This document shows positions 46,370 through 58,430 of a DNA stretch of 64,000 nt, piece after piece. A program made the translations under genes and the position numbers. Origin of the DNA: Cordia subcordata. Its lineage: Eukaryota > Streptophyta > Magnoliopsida > Boraginales > Cordiaceae. The stretch spans positions 6,711,001 through 6,775,000 of the forward strand of contig JAPTOF010000024.1 in NCBI GenBank assembly GCA_028554755.1, given 5' to 3'. Each line of letters starts with the position of its first letter. Positions within the stretch are counted from its first letter, which is position 1. A model generated the notes under the pieces. That model was not told the origin of the DNA, searched no databases, and saw nothing but the letters and a program-made list of their open reading frames with translations.

Positions 46370-48364
46370 TAATGTGTTGGTTTTGGGTGTGATTTTGCAT
46401 TGTATTTGTATATCCATTTTGAAGTGTTTTCTGCTCTATTAGGTGTATTAGTATACCATTTATATCATACTTGAGTATATTAGGCTTTAGATGTCTATAG
46501 TTAAGCTTAAAGCATAAATGCTATACTAAAGTGCACTTAACTTGTCTTTTAGGTAAGATTTGGACCAATGCTTGGAGCTTAAAATGATGAAGAGTTGATT
46601 ATAATACCAATCCAAAGGTATTTTGGATGAGAAGAAAGCAAGAAGATTGCATTTGCAAGCTCCCAAACGTAGAATGGAGTAACAGGGCAAAATTGAGCGC
46701 AATAGGAGACATGGAATAAGTTTGGACATGTTTATGGGATGCAAAATATGAAGAAAAATGGCTTGGGAGATTCTCGGAAGTGAGACAAAGTCATAGAAAA
46801 AAACCATGCGCGAATCAAAGCCAAAGCGAAGCCAAATGGAGCAAAACAAAAAGAGCTGGCTAACTGTCCTTCAGAGAAGCTGTGCATTGGCTCACTAGGC
46901 TGGTAAAAATAGTGAGAAACCCTCCTTTGGTAGAATTGAGGTCCCTTGGTACCGGTGCACCGGTTAGGTGTTCCGGTAGTTGCAGAAAATTGGCTATATA
47001 AGCCCTCTTTTGGCCATTTTATAGGAGGGCAAGTCATATTCTTTCACACTCATCTCCCAAAACCCTAATCCTCTGATCTCCCACCTCTCACACACTCTTC
47101 CATACACAAAATCACTTTGGAATCAAGCATTTAAGAGGATCAAACACAAGAATTTGGGCATAACTCATGGATTTGGATAGAAGGGTATATCTCTTTTGTC
47201 CCAAATCTAAATATGTATGATTAGAGCTACGTAGGGTGATTATTCTTGTATTTATAGATTGATTATTACTCTTATGTAATGGGAACTGATGGATTTATAT
47301 ATATATATATATATATGCTTTGTGCTTAGAGTTTCAAAGGCCATTTTATATACATGTCTATGTCTTTGTTGAAATGCCTCAATGATGTAGCATATGTATA
47401 TTGAAGTCTATTTTACTATTAACCATTTCTAAATCATTATGCTAGTATGTCTAGGTGTTTGTGTGGTGATTGCATGAGGTATGCTTATATACATGTCTAT
47501 ATGTGTGTTTACATATCAAATAACATAAATAGCTTCTATTGCATACATGTCGGGTACCATTGCTTAAATTGGTGTAATCTACGTATGTCTATGTGCTTAG
47601 TAGTAGAATACCCCAGAATATTCTCAAATGCCATGCCTTAGATGTGTTTGCTTTGCGCTTAAACGTTAATACCCGATATTATGGTGATGATCGGTTGCGC
47701 ATAACTAATGACTAGCCTATCGAGTCTCCCTTAGCTTTAAATCCAGTTAATGGGTTTTAGGGTAGGTTAGTTGACCTTAGATGGACTAGGTCTTGGCTTT
47801 AAATCCAGCCAACGGTTTAGACGTTAGGGTTAGATTGATCTAAGTTACCTCGAATCTTAACTAGCTAGCTCTATGGCCCAAAGTCATAAAAACCATACGC
47901 CATGGCTCTAGGGGTCGACACTTAGGGATAGATTCGCACTGAGTCTTAGGGTATAATTAGGAGGTGAATTAGGAGACTAGACAAGAGCCACTAAGTTTAA
48001 TCCATCAAGCAACCATAACAAGAAATAATAATCACCCATTTGCAAGCTATAATCACCCTATTCCCTATTTCCATGTGTTAGCATTCCCTTAGATCGCTTG
48101 ATTCCCCTATCACAGACAGACACACACCACCTTTTTATTTCCTTGTTCTTAGATTAGGTTTACTTTTCCCGAGCTCCCTTTAAATCGAAAACCCCAAAAG
48201 CATTGTAGTTAGGACCTCAACACGTAGCTTTTAGGACGTACTTAGCCTAGGAAACCATACACGTTAGGCCTCCCCGTGAATTTGACCTCGACTCGCACAC
48301 ACTGTACTACACACGTCCCGTGTGCTTGCAGGCTATTTAGGCTTGTGCTGCGAGATAGCGATCA
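46370..48364 (+). repeat. GypH 5' LTR
   Basis: 1995 bp. A perfect 14-bp palindrome ACCGGTGCACCGGT (46951-46964) lies 30 bp upstream of a TATA box CTATATAAG (46994-47002). Downstream are CATGTCTATGTG-like repeats (47353-47600), a TA run at 47297-47316 absent from the other LTR, and hairpins at 47731-47750 and 47793-47812. Frames at 46526-47037 overlap the promoter region and are not genes. Confidence 0.92.
46994..47002 (+). promoter_or_regulatory. GypH TATA box
   Basis: CTATATAAG, repeated at 52509-52517 in the 3' LTR, with the palindromes a fixed 30-31 bp upstream in both. Confidence 0.7.
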
Positions 48365-48370
48365 AGTTCT

Positions 48371-48387
48371 TGGCACTGTTGCCGGGG
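48371..48387 (+). promoter_or_regulatory. GypH primer binding site, tRNA-Asp type
   Basis: TGGCACTGTTGCCGGGG, six bases after the LTR, close to the GypB site. Confidence 0.88.
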
Positions 48388-48541
48388 AGGCAACGGTTGT
48401 TTGGTTTCCTTGTTTTTTGTGTGTCTTTTGTTAGGTGTTCTTTTATCTTTTCTTTTAACATTTTCTTTATTCTGATTAATAAAAAAATTCAAAAATATTG
48501 TTGAGCATTATGAAAAGGTTTACTTGTGTCAATTAATCGTG

Positions 48542-50423
48542 AATGATCTTAATGCGTCATGGTGGTCACCTATATCCTTTTCCCCATCACCCAAAAATGT
48601 CCCCATTGCATGTCACATTTGTGGAAGTTTTATGCATCCAACTGTTTTCTGTCCTAATGAAAATTCCCCACCTAGGGTTAGTGCTAACTATGACCCCTAT
48701 AGTCAAGCATCATCTTATGCATCTTCATTTAAAAATCATGACTATTGGAATGCATATTCTTGTTATTGCAATCTATGTGGAAGCTGAGCTTATGGTTCCA
48801 ATACTTGTCCTACCTTCTACCCTTATCCTCGATTGCATGCATCTCCATCCTATTATCATGATTCTAGGGAGCAATATCATGCATCTTCATATTAGGGTCA
48901 AGATGACTCTTTGTATTTTCCACCTCGTTGCTTTGAAATTCCATCTTCTGCTCCGTCATTGCCTACCCAAACTTCCTTCGAGTTTTAGAATGGTTGTGCT
49001 TATAGTGACCCCAATTAAGATATTTACCATTTTCACTCAGTTGAACTCTCTTCCGTTATGTCTTCATTCTCGGAGCAATTGGATCAAATGCTTGAGCAAT
49101 CCAAATCTTTCCTCCGATCCAATCAAGAGGAACCAGAGAGTTTGAAGCAAGCCACCAAATCTCTAGGTGAGCACTTAAAAAGAATGGTTGAGAGTGTGCA
49201 ACTCATGAACGAGAATGTTGAAATACCTTTAAAACGAGCTGACGAGATAGAGATGAACGATGTGGTGACTAGGGCTGGAAATGATGATGTATTAGAGAGA
49301 CAAATAAAAAGAGAGGTTGATGGAGAGATAACATCTTGTAGTGAGGATGGGGATGAGCTTAATGATAATTTGGTTCTTAATGACTCTTATGAATATGTTT
49401 TAGAGGAAGTAGTACCCTATCCTCCTAAGCTTTCAACGTCTTTCATTGAGTCATTTGAGCCTTTTCTTTCTCCTCATCCCACACATTCCACACACTTGGA
49501 GGTTAAGTCTCATGATCATAGCACTTATTTGCATTTTAAGTCTACATTTAGGGAGTCTAAGGTATACATCTCTCTTGAGCATTCATGCATCCATGACCCG
49601 AAATCCTTTAAGTTCTCCTTTATCCCCTATATGTGTGTCTACCCCATATGAAAAGCATGATGGTGAGATGACACCTACTAGTGTTAAACGTATTGTTGAA
49701 TTTAAAGAGACTGTAGCTAGTGAAGGTTTAAAGTCATCCATTGAGGAAAACGAGACATCAATTTCGGAGGTTTAGATGATAAATCTGTAGGAGTTAAGAA
49801 TTATTGTATTGAGGAGAATAGCAACTCTAAGAAGACACTTGAGAAAGAAATTGGTGTGCTTGGAAGATTGATCTATGGGTCTCTTTGGATGTTTGATGAA
49901 TCATTAATGAGGAGTTAAAGCGACCTAGGCTTGATGATGAGGTATCTTATGGAGAAGAAGAGTGTAGTATGTCTATTTCTCTTGTCATTTCTCCTCCTTC
50001 TCCAAGTGTCGTTCCTACTCCCCTTTTCTATTTCGTTGAGTCTCCATCTTTGGAGCTTACGTTCATGCCTTCATGCATAGAACATTTTCATGTAGGGTTA
50101 GAAAGCACGTTTCCTATGTTGCATGCATTAGACCTATCTTTGACCCATGGGAAGGGTGTGTTCCTAGCTCTTGATTATGAAAAGAAGGCCATGGGGTGGT
50201 TAGTTAGAGTGCATGCTGGGCATGATCTTTCACGTTTATGCATAACACCCTTTACACTTGCGCACACATTATTATTTGATGTTTTGGGTGGGATCTTGAA
50301 AAAGGGTGCATTATGCATTCATTACCCTATCATATAATGCATGACCCTTTTCCTTCTACTGCTTGTGCTTGGTTGAATATTCGGCAATTTGTGCCTCTGA
50401 ATTTTAAACATGTATTGCTCTAA
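48542..50423 (+). pseudogene. GypH zinc-knuckle ORF remnant
   Basis: The frame from about 48542 gives NDLNASWW and CHICGSFMHPTVFC, a CX2CX4HX4C knuckle. The second knuckle is broken (CNLCGS, stop, then NTC with the histidine lost). The coiled-coil and acidic region is open at 49058-49651 (SEQLDQMLEQSKSFLRSNQE). A frameshift near 49630 moves to 49446-49775 (YEKHDGEMTPTS). The C-terminal part at 49969-50337 has LELTFMPSCIEHFHVGLEST, ALDLS and EKKAMGWLV, the pol-linker-like segment. The stop at 50421-50423 matches GypB and GypE. No ATG is visible at the start (GTG instead). Confidence 0.8.
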
Positions 50424-51854
50424 CACTAGCGCCCGACTGGAGGCGTTAAATCCAACGCTACTAGGAGGCACCCTAGACATGTTTAATTTCCATTTTCTTT
50501 CCTTATTTTCCTTTTCTTTTACTTGCTTTTACTTCCTAGTTATTCTCACTCTTTGCTTTTCATTTTCTTTTTAAGTCATTTTCTTTTTCACCCTCTTAAG
50601 TGTTGATCCTCAACTCTATTATTTTCCTTTTTTTATACGCCTTGATTATCATTTGATAATGCCAATGTGAGCTCGCATGGCAATGCTACTAATCGTGTAC
50701 TTGAGTGTTTATAACTATTAGAAAATAGGGTTAGTAGTGAATTCATACATCTTGGCATTGAGAAGCTTCAAAAAGAACACAAGGTTGTATCTATCCTTTC
50801 TCTACCTGTCCCCTTTTATCTACCCTATCCCCACCACCCTTACTCTCTTTATGTTGCCTATTTACTTGTTGAGTAGTATAGTTCTATTTGCTTGAGGACA
50901 AGCAAAGTTTAGGTTTGGGGGTATGGGAAATTAGTTTTCTCATTATATGTTTTATATAGGGTAGATGTGCATTATGTGCTTAAAATGGTGAAAATTTTTC
51001 GATTTTGACGCATGTAGAGTCGTTTGTCTCTTGGTTGATTGGAGTGTTGGCTTTTGTGATTGATTTGATTGATTGGTGAATATGAGTTGCATTGGGGGCA
51101 CTGAATGAAGTGGATTAAAAATTGAGTTTTAGAAAGGATACCCTGGAAAGTTGTGGGGAATGAGGACCTTTAAGAATAACCCTTGTAGCCATCCTATAGC
51201 TTGTAGGAAAAAGTAAATAAAACAAAAAAGTTGTTGATATGAGTGCCTTTTTCTTGATTGGTTCTTTTTTATGTGCCTTAGCCTTTCTTTTTCTTTCTCT
51301 TTTTGTTATGCAATGCAAAGTATGAAAGATCAAAAAAATTTGAAAAAGGCAAAAAGGTGCAATAATATCCAAAAAAATGAAGAAAAAAAAGAAAGAAAGC
51401 CAAAGGCATCAAAAGGTTTTGTGAATATGTGCATAAGTGACACAATGTCAACTTAGCACAATCTATCCTCTATGTAGATATGTGAATAAGGCTTTTTATA
51501 AGTCATTGTGCATGTATATTATCTCTCTTCTTGTCATTGAGGCTTTGTGCATGTTAAGAAGGCTATATAGTTGAAGGGGCACGAAATCTCAAAATCCCAA
51601 GTGCGTGCATTAAAATCCTGGCTTGTGGTGGTTAGGCTACTCGGGAACTTCCTACAAGGTTCGAGGCCCTTTATGAGCAGAGGAACGATCTGAAAAGACT
51701 TGTGGATCTCTCCACAATAGGAATACCCTCTTCATGCTTCTTAGGCTAACCATGATAGCGAGTCAATTCCTTAGGCAACCCTTTGTATCGACTTCAGAGA
51801 AAAACTTAAGTTTTGCCTTGCTTGGGGACAAGTAAGGAGAAGGTTTGGGGGTGT
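50424..51854 (+). other. GypH 3' non-coding region and polypurine tract
   Basis: No gene. A conserved block follows the stop (50424-50480). A perfect 8-bp hairpin TTTGCTTG/CAAGCAAA (50887-50906) runs into a purine tract GTTTAGGTTTGGGGGT (50907-50922). A pyrimidine tract (51285-51308) and purine tracts (51350-51400) follow. The terminal polypurine tract is 51834-51854. Confidence 0.85.
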
Positions 51855-53838
51855 TGATGTGTTGGTTTCGTGTGTGATTTTCCACTATATTTCTATATCT
51901 ATTTTGAAGTGTTTTGATCTCTATTAGGTGTATTAGTATAGCATTTATATCATACTTGAGCATATTAGGCATTAGATGTCTATAATTAAGCTTAAAGCAT
52001 AAATGCTACACTAAAGTGCACTTAACTTATCTTTTAGGTGAGATTTGGAACAATCCTTGGAACTTAAAATGATAAAGAGGTGATGATAATACCAAGCCAA
52101 AGGTGTTTTGGATGAGAATAAAGCAAGAAGATTGCATTTGCAAGCTCTCGGACGAAGAACGAAGTAACAGGGCCAAAAATCAAGCGCAACGGGAGCCAAA
52201 TTTGGAGCTTGCAACCAAAAGGAACATCGAATAAGTTTGGAAATTTTTATGGGGTGAAAAAGATGAATAAAAATGGCTTGGGAGATTCCTAGAGCGATAC
52301 AAAGCCATAGAAAAAAAATTGCACGCGAATCGGAGCCAAAACAAAGCCGAACGGAGCAAAACAAGAAGAGCTGGCTGACTGCCCTTCAGAGAACCGGTGC
52401 ACCGGCTCACTAGGCTGGTAAAAACAGTGAGCAACCCTCCTTTGGTAAAATTGAGGTCCCTTGGTACTGGTGCACCGGTTAGGTGTTCCAGTGGTCACAA
52501 AAAATTGGCTATATAAGCCCACTTTTAGCCATTTTATAGAAGAACAAGTTATATTCTTTCATACCCATCTCCCAAAACCCTAATCCTCTCATCTCCCACC
52601 TCTCACACACTCTTCCACACACAAAAGCACTTTGGGATTAAGCATTTAAGAGGATCAAACACAAGGATTTGGGCATAGCTCATGGATTGTAAAGCATGGA
52701 TTTGGATAGAAGGGTATCTCTCTTTTGTCCCAAATCTAAATATGTATGATTAGAGCTATCTAGGGTGATTATTCTTGTATTTATGGATCGATTCTTACTC
52801 TTAGGGTTTCAAAGGCCATTTTATATACATGTCTATATGTTTGTTGAAATGCTTCAATGATGTGGCATATGTATATTGAAATCTATTTTACTATTAACCA
52901 TGTTTAAATCATTATGCTTGCATGTCTATGTATTTGTGTGGTGATTGCATGAAGTGGGTATGCTTATATACATGTCTATGTGTGTGTTTGCATATCAAAT
53001 AACATAAATAGCTTCTATTGCATACATGTCGGGTACCATTGCTTAAATTGGTGTATCTATGTATGTCTATGTGCTTAGTAGTAGAATACCCCGTAATATT
53101 CTTGAACGCCATGCCCTAGATGTGTTTGCGTTGCACTTAAATGTTAATACCCACTATTGGGATGATGATCGGTAATGCATAACTAATGGCTAGCCTAGGT
53201 TGAGTCTTCCTTAGCTTTAATCTAGCTAATGGGTTTCAGGGTAGGTTAGTCAACCTTAAATGGACTAGGTCTTGGCTTTAAATCCAGCCAACAGTTTAGA
53301 TGCTAGTGTTAGATCGATCTAAGTCACCTAGAATCCTAACTAGCTAGCCCTATGGTCTTAAGTCATAAAGACCATACGCCATGGCTCTAGGGGTCGACAA
53401 CTAGAGACGGATTCACACAGAGTCTTAGGGTGTAATTAGGTGGTTAATTAGGAGACTAGACGAGAGCAACCGAGTTTAATCTATCAAGCAACCCTAACAA
53501 GAAGTAATAATCACCCATCTGCAAGCTGTAATCACCCTATTCCCTATTTTCACGTGTTAGCATCCCCTTAGATCGCTTGATTCCCCCATCACATACACAC
53601 ACACACCACCTTTTTATTTCCTTGTTCTTAGATTAGGTTTACTTTTCCTGAGCTCTCTTTAAATCAAAAAAACCCTAAATAGTTAGGACCTTAACACGTA
53701 GCTTTTAGGACGTACTTAGCCTAGGACACCATGCATATTAGGCCTCCCCTTGGATTCGACCTTGCACTCATACACACTGTACTACACACGTCCCGTGTGC
53801 TTGCGGGCCATTTAGGCTTGTGCTACAAGATAGTGATT
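51855..53838 (+). repeat. GypH 3' LTR
   Basis: About 1984 bp, starting TGATGTGTTGG. Palindromes at 52394-52405 and 52467-52478, TATA box at 52509-52517, hairpins at 53211-53229 and 53272-53291. The terminus reads GATAGTGAT where the 5' copy has GATAGCGATCA, so the end is altered. Confidence 0.9.
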
Positions 53839-53839
53839 C

Positions 53840-54300
53840 TATAGAAAACATATTGTATGTAGCATCAACACAAGTTCTAAAGTTAGAGAAGCAAGAGCAC
53901 GATATTTCGGGCTAAAGCTTGGCTTAGAAGCTATAGGTTGATTTTTAGAGCTAGCACAAAGATATAAGATTAAATCCAAGGAAAACAGTTAAACCATAGG
54001 TGGATCATCTAGTGATATGAAAAACAACCCAGCCAGAATCACTAAAATCTGTCACCATAAGATTAGGGACGGGTTGGAAAACAAAACTATGTGTGATTAT
54101 ATTCTTTAAATAGCAGATAATAGGGGATGGCCCTGACCAGATCTATGGGACTTTGAGTCCATCTAAGATTGGGCCCTGACTCGACAGTATTAAATGGGTT
54201 AGAGGTGTTGCTATCTTGAACCCGTAAAGTTTCCATGTATATCCAATCAATGAGGAGCTTATGTAGGACATCTTGGGCAATTAGGTTTCTGTTTACACCT
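53840..54300 (-). pseudogene. CopG: copia RNase H N-terminal part, right of GypH
   Basis: On the minus strand, VTDFSDSGW at about 54010-54060, then RSTYGLTVFLGFNLIS, SSKNQPIASKPSFSPKYRAL and ASLTLEL near 53870-53920 match copia RNase H (usual SDSDWAGC, RSTSGYCVFLG, EAEYRALA). It ends next to GypH, and the remaining part of the domain is at 46144-46369 on the other side. About 20-25 residues seem missing between the two parts. The region 54090-54300 may hold the preceding connection but is unclear. Confidence 0.8.
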
Positions 54301-54734
54301 AAATTTTGCAAATCTAGTGACCTAAAGATCGAAAGGGAGATTCGTGCCTAAAAAAGGCCAAAGAACTAAGCTAAAGGAAAGGCTAAACAAGTGACTAGAA
54401 AGCATACGATGGCCAAATCTCGACCTAAAGAACAAACGACATGTACGGCATGCGTGATTTTCAAAATGAAAGACCGAGTCAAAATAAGCAAGTACGGCAT
54501 CAACTGTTAGGTGAACAATAGGGGAAAATATGCTAAAATCAATTAAAACAATTGACCTAAAGTTGTTCCAGAATCAAGGCACTTTTTTGAGAAATTTCAA
54601 GAGTCAACGAAGTATGAAAACAGATCGACACCAAGTAAGAGATGGTCTTAGAACCACCATATCTTATCCTAATTTACACATCGAGCACTTCATAGCTTAG
54701 TCTTAGATTAGTCGTAGCTAGCTTAATCATAGAT
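54301..54734. other. Unassigned stretch
   Basis: No gene or repeat signature found. It may be more of CopG, but I see no motif. Confidence 0.3.
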
Positions 54735-56432
54735 TCATTGAAGTGTTCTAAACCCGCAAGCGAACAGATCTTACAATATAGGGACGTGAATATAGGGTAT
54801 CTTCTCCTCAAGGAGGCAAACTATGGCGAGTTCCCAAGGCAAGTGTATTCGGAGAGCTACAAGGTCCTAAACTAACTCTTTTTGGTTTTTTTCAATTTGA
54901 ATGGGCCCAATAGAAGTAGACATAAGTAAAAAAACCTTAAACTAAGGGGTGGAGGGATAGAAATCAAACTAACTAGAGGGAAGAAACACAAATAATAGGG
55001 AGTAGGGTGACCTTCACTTGATTATGAAGGTCGATATTATACTTTTGATTAAAGGGTATTTGATGGATTTGAATGGCTCTGTCTATAATTCCTAATTAAC
55101 TATCTTATTATTCTCTAGGCCTCGGTGTAATTCTATCCCTAGGTGGATCTGTCCTTGAGCGTGGTATTGTCTTTATTGCCTATAGTTTTAGGGTTAGTTA
55201 CTCAGGTTTTCTAGGTGATGTTAATTGATCCTGCCCTAATATCTAAATTGTTAGCTAGGTTTAAAGCTAAGACCTAGGCCAATTAAGGTTGATTAAACTA
55301 ATGTCGACACCTATTAGTTGGAGTTAAAGCTAAAGGAACTAAACTAAGCCTAGCCTTTAACCACGTACTATCAATCACGCATCACAATAAGGGGTAAAGC
55401 AATTAAAGCACAAATACATACATTTTCTTCATTATGGCATTTCATCGAACACAGACATATTTGATACCAAATACATAGACATGTTAAAATCATACCATAA
55501 AAGCAATAAAAAACCAACATGTATATGTAGTTAATGTATGCTTAATCATTGTGACATTAACAAACACATAGACATGATTGAAAATAGTCATTAAGCAAGA
55601 AAAGCGAAGCAGATATTAATCCATCAAATATTCCATAACAAGAATATAATAATCTAACCCATAATCATAGTTTTAGTCACCCTATACTTCTTTATTCAAA
55701 CATGAAATAAACTAAGATAGAAGGGAGATAATAAGTCTTCCTTTCCATCCTTAACAATCTCTTTCCAAAGTTTGTTCAAATCCTCTAAACAAGTGTTTGA
55801 TCCTTTAAGATAGCTTGATTCTATGTGTAGATGTGTATGGAAGAGTGTGTGTAAGGTTGGTGAGAAGGATGGTGGGCTAGGCTCTTGTGGGTGTGTGAAT
55901 AGTAAGTGAAGAGATGCTCAAAATGGTTGAAAATTGCATATTTATAGCTTCTTCAGCACCTTCAGTTGGTTGACTTAGCCAATCGATCAGTACCCTCGAC
56001 CGGCACAGATTGAAGCGTTCTAGGTTTGCTAGTCGACCGGTACTGGGACTTGCTTGACTGATAACAACTTGAGCTCTTTGGTCATACCAATTGACCTAGC
56101 CGATCAACCAGCTCTTTTCTTGAGCTTGATTGATTGTGCCAGATTGCCTTTTTCTTCATGGTTTGTTCATCCGGTGTTTATTTTGTAGCTTGTTCATCCA
56201 CTTTCTTCAACGTCCATCTTTATTCAAGCTCGTTTCCATCCCATAGCTCATCTAAAGCACAAAATGAAGCATTTAGTGTAGCATTTCCTCACTAAACTCA
56301 TTATGGACACTTAAAGCCAATTACGCACAAATATCATGTAAATGCTACACTAATGCCTACCTAAATAGCCCAAAACACCTCTAAAATCATAAGAACATGC
56401 AAAGACAAACACACACAATCCAACACACATCA
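54735..56432 (-). repeat. GypI left LTR
   Basis: It ends CACACATCA and is followed by polypurine-like CAAACCTCC-type sequence. Hairpins at 55251-55270 and 55314-55333, a palindromic AGTCGACCGG at 56031-56040 and a TATA box GCTATAAATATG (55938-55949, minus). The left boundary is uncertain by tens of bases. Confidence 0.78.
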
Positions 56433-57349
56433 AAACCTCCAAACCTTCTCATTGGCAAGACCAATCCTACGTTTATCTTCATGTTGCTCAAAGAGTTGCT
56501 AGTTGTATTGACCTACTATTCTTTTGATTCTAAGAAGTATAAAGGGTCATGCTTACTACATAAAAGGTCACCTAACCTTTTTTAGATTCTCTGCTCAAGC
56601 ACAAAGGGGCTCACACCTTTTGGGAACTTACCAAACAAGTTAAAACCACTATATCACTTAAGTCTTCAAACACATACACCCGGGATATTGATACTTCATG
56701 TCCCCATCATATAACATGGCCTACCAACATGCCCTTTGCCCAAGGATACAATGAAAAGTAAAATACATAACAATGACTCACATTTTGTCTGGAGATCTTA
56801 TTCACAATACATAAAATATCAAAAGAAACACACATAATTTTTTTTCTTTGGTCACAACTTGTGTCAAATTGATATTGTGTCATTTGAAACTTATTCACAA
56901 ACTTTACTTTTTCTCTTACCTTTTGGCTTTTTTTTTTTTCTCTTTTCCATTTCTTTCAAATTTTCACTTTTTTCACTTTTTTTCTTTCTTTTTCTTTTTG
57001 CAATACAAAACATAAAACAAAAATAGGGGCTAAGATACAGTAAAAGTCAACGAAGGGGCACTCATATCAATAACCTAAAATAATTTTTCCTACCTAAATT
57101 GTGAGCCAACCACAAGGTTCTTAAAGGTGCTCATTCCCCACAATTCTCTCAAGGATTTTCTTTAAAGTCATGGTTCACCCTACACTCTATTCATTATGTA
57201 CAATACAACCTTATTATCTACATTCAATTAAGTCAAAAGCAAAAGCCAACACTCCAATCAACCTAGAGATAAACGACTCTAATATGCTCAAAAATCAAAA
57301 AAAATTAATTATTTTTAAGAAAACAATGCAATTCTACCCTTAATGAACA
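56433..57349 (-). other. GypI 3' non-coding tail
   Basis: Matches the tails of GypB and GypK, including the T-rich tract at 56920-57000 and the A-rich tract near 57005-57020. No gene. Confidence 0.75.
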
Positions 57350-58430
57350 TAAACACAAGACCGTGTACTTGTGGGCTTTTCTGGGGTTACACCCTAGATT
57401 TACATCAAGTTTTTAGTGCCATTACCGGGGTGGCATGGTGGTTTGCTTCTTTAATTTTGTGTGTTTTTAAGTAAGTTGCATTTCTTTACTTGTTTGTCAT
57501 GCTTTCTTGCTTTGGTAATTTGTTATTCTTGCTTATTTGTTTTACTTATCTTATGGCATAGTTATGTTGCTGTCTAGTTTGTGGTTATAGCTTTTTTCTT
57601 TCTTGTTTAATAGTTTTCTACGTGTTTGTGGTTTACTTATTGTAGATTTAGGATTTCTTGCAGTTTTGAGGAATTTAAAGTGGAAGGAGTTTCTTTACAG
57701 TTTTGTATGCATGGTAGGAGATCCCTGAGATTCCCTTTAGCACATGTTCATCCCAAACCCGGAAGAATTGCATACCCAATAGAAAATCCTAAAAAAAGAA
57801 AGTTACGTTAGTTGTTTGTAGCTTCTTAGAGCACATTAGATTGTAGAAGTAAACCTAGTTTATAGCCTCCCTGAGGATACGATCCCACACTTATATACTT
57901 TCTTTCTCACTTCCCCATGTGCTTGCGGGATTTTTTAGGGTTACAACCCAAATTTACATCTTGAATGATGACTGCTAATCACCTGGTGACGACATAGTGC
58001 TTAGCGTTACTAGCAGGCAAGCTAGATTTTTGGTATTATTGTTCATTGCTTTTACTTTCTTTGTTTTTTCTTTTTAGGCTTTAATGTTCTTTCCCATCCT
58101 TACTACATTTCCCCTTTAAGTATACCTTGTTTATTATTTGCTTATGCCAATGCAAGCTTGCATGTCATTGTCTACTAATCTATCTTATGTTTTGTGAGTG
58201 TTTGTAGTTTTTTGAGAAATAGGTTAGTAGACTAGTGATTGAGCATTGGCATTTGAAGAATTCCAAGAATACAAGGTTGTATCTATCATTCTCCTCTTGT
58301 CCCCACTTGTTTATCCTTCCCTACCTCCCTTACATGCTTCTTGTTGCTTACTTGTTATGTGGTTTTATCATATTTGCTTGAGGACAAGCAAAGTTTAGGT
58401 TTTAGAGTGTGGGAGTTTAGAGACATGTGA
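57350..58430 (+). other. GypI inverted block: LTR end, primer site, gag start, LTR piece and post-ORF tail
   Basis: In plus sense it shows an LTR end (about 57355-57405), a decayed tRNA-Asp-type primer site (near 57407-57430), a leader and a short frame at 57626-57811 with HVHPKPGRIAYPIENP that may be a gag start, then a second LTR end (about 57780-57965), then a tail matching GypH (57970-58430) with a perfect hairpin TTTGCTTG/CAAGCAAA at 58373-58392. The internal genes are gone. Confidence 0.6.

Larger units (their letters stand above)
46370..53838 (+). mobile_element. GypH: non-autonomous gypsy-type element on the plus strand
   Basis: LTRs are 46370-48364 and 51855-53838, with a tRNA-Asp-type primer site (48371-48387), one decayed zinc-knuckle ORF and a polypurine tract (51834-51854). 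It is the third relative of GypB and GypE in the window and the only one on the plus strand. The first LTR begins TA instead of TG, and the last two bases CA of the second LTR are not visible. It lies in the RNase H of CopG. No clear target duplication is seen. Confidence 0.93.

Noticed and set aside
46526..47037. Cys/Phe-rich minus frames, also at 52011-52522
   Set aside because: They lie in the two GypH LTRs over the promoter. Presence in both copies only reflects LTR identity.
54087..54311. 74-residue minus frame as a host gene
   Set aside because: It overlaps the copia RNase H region of CopG and has no independent support.
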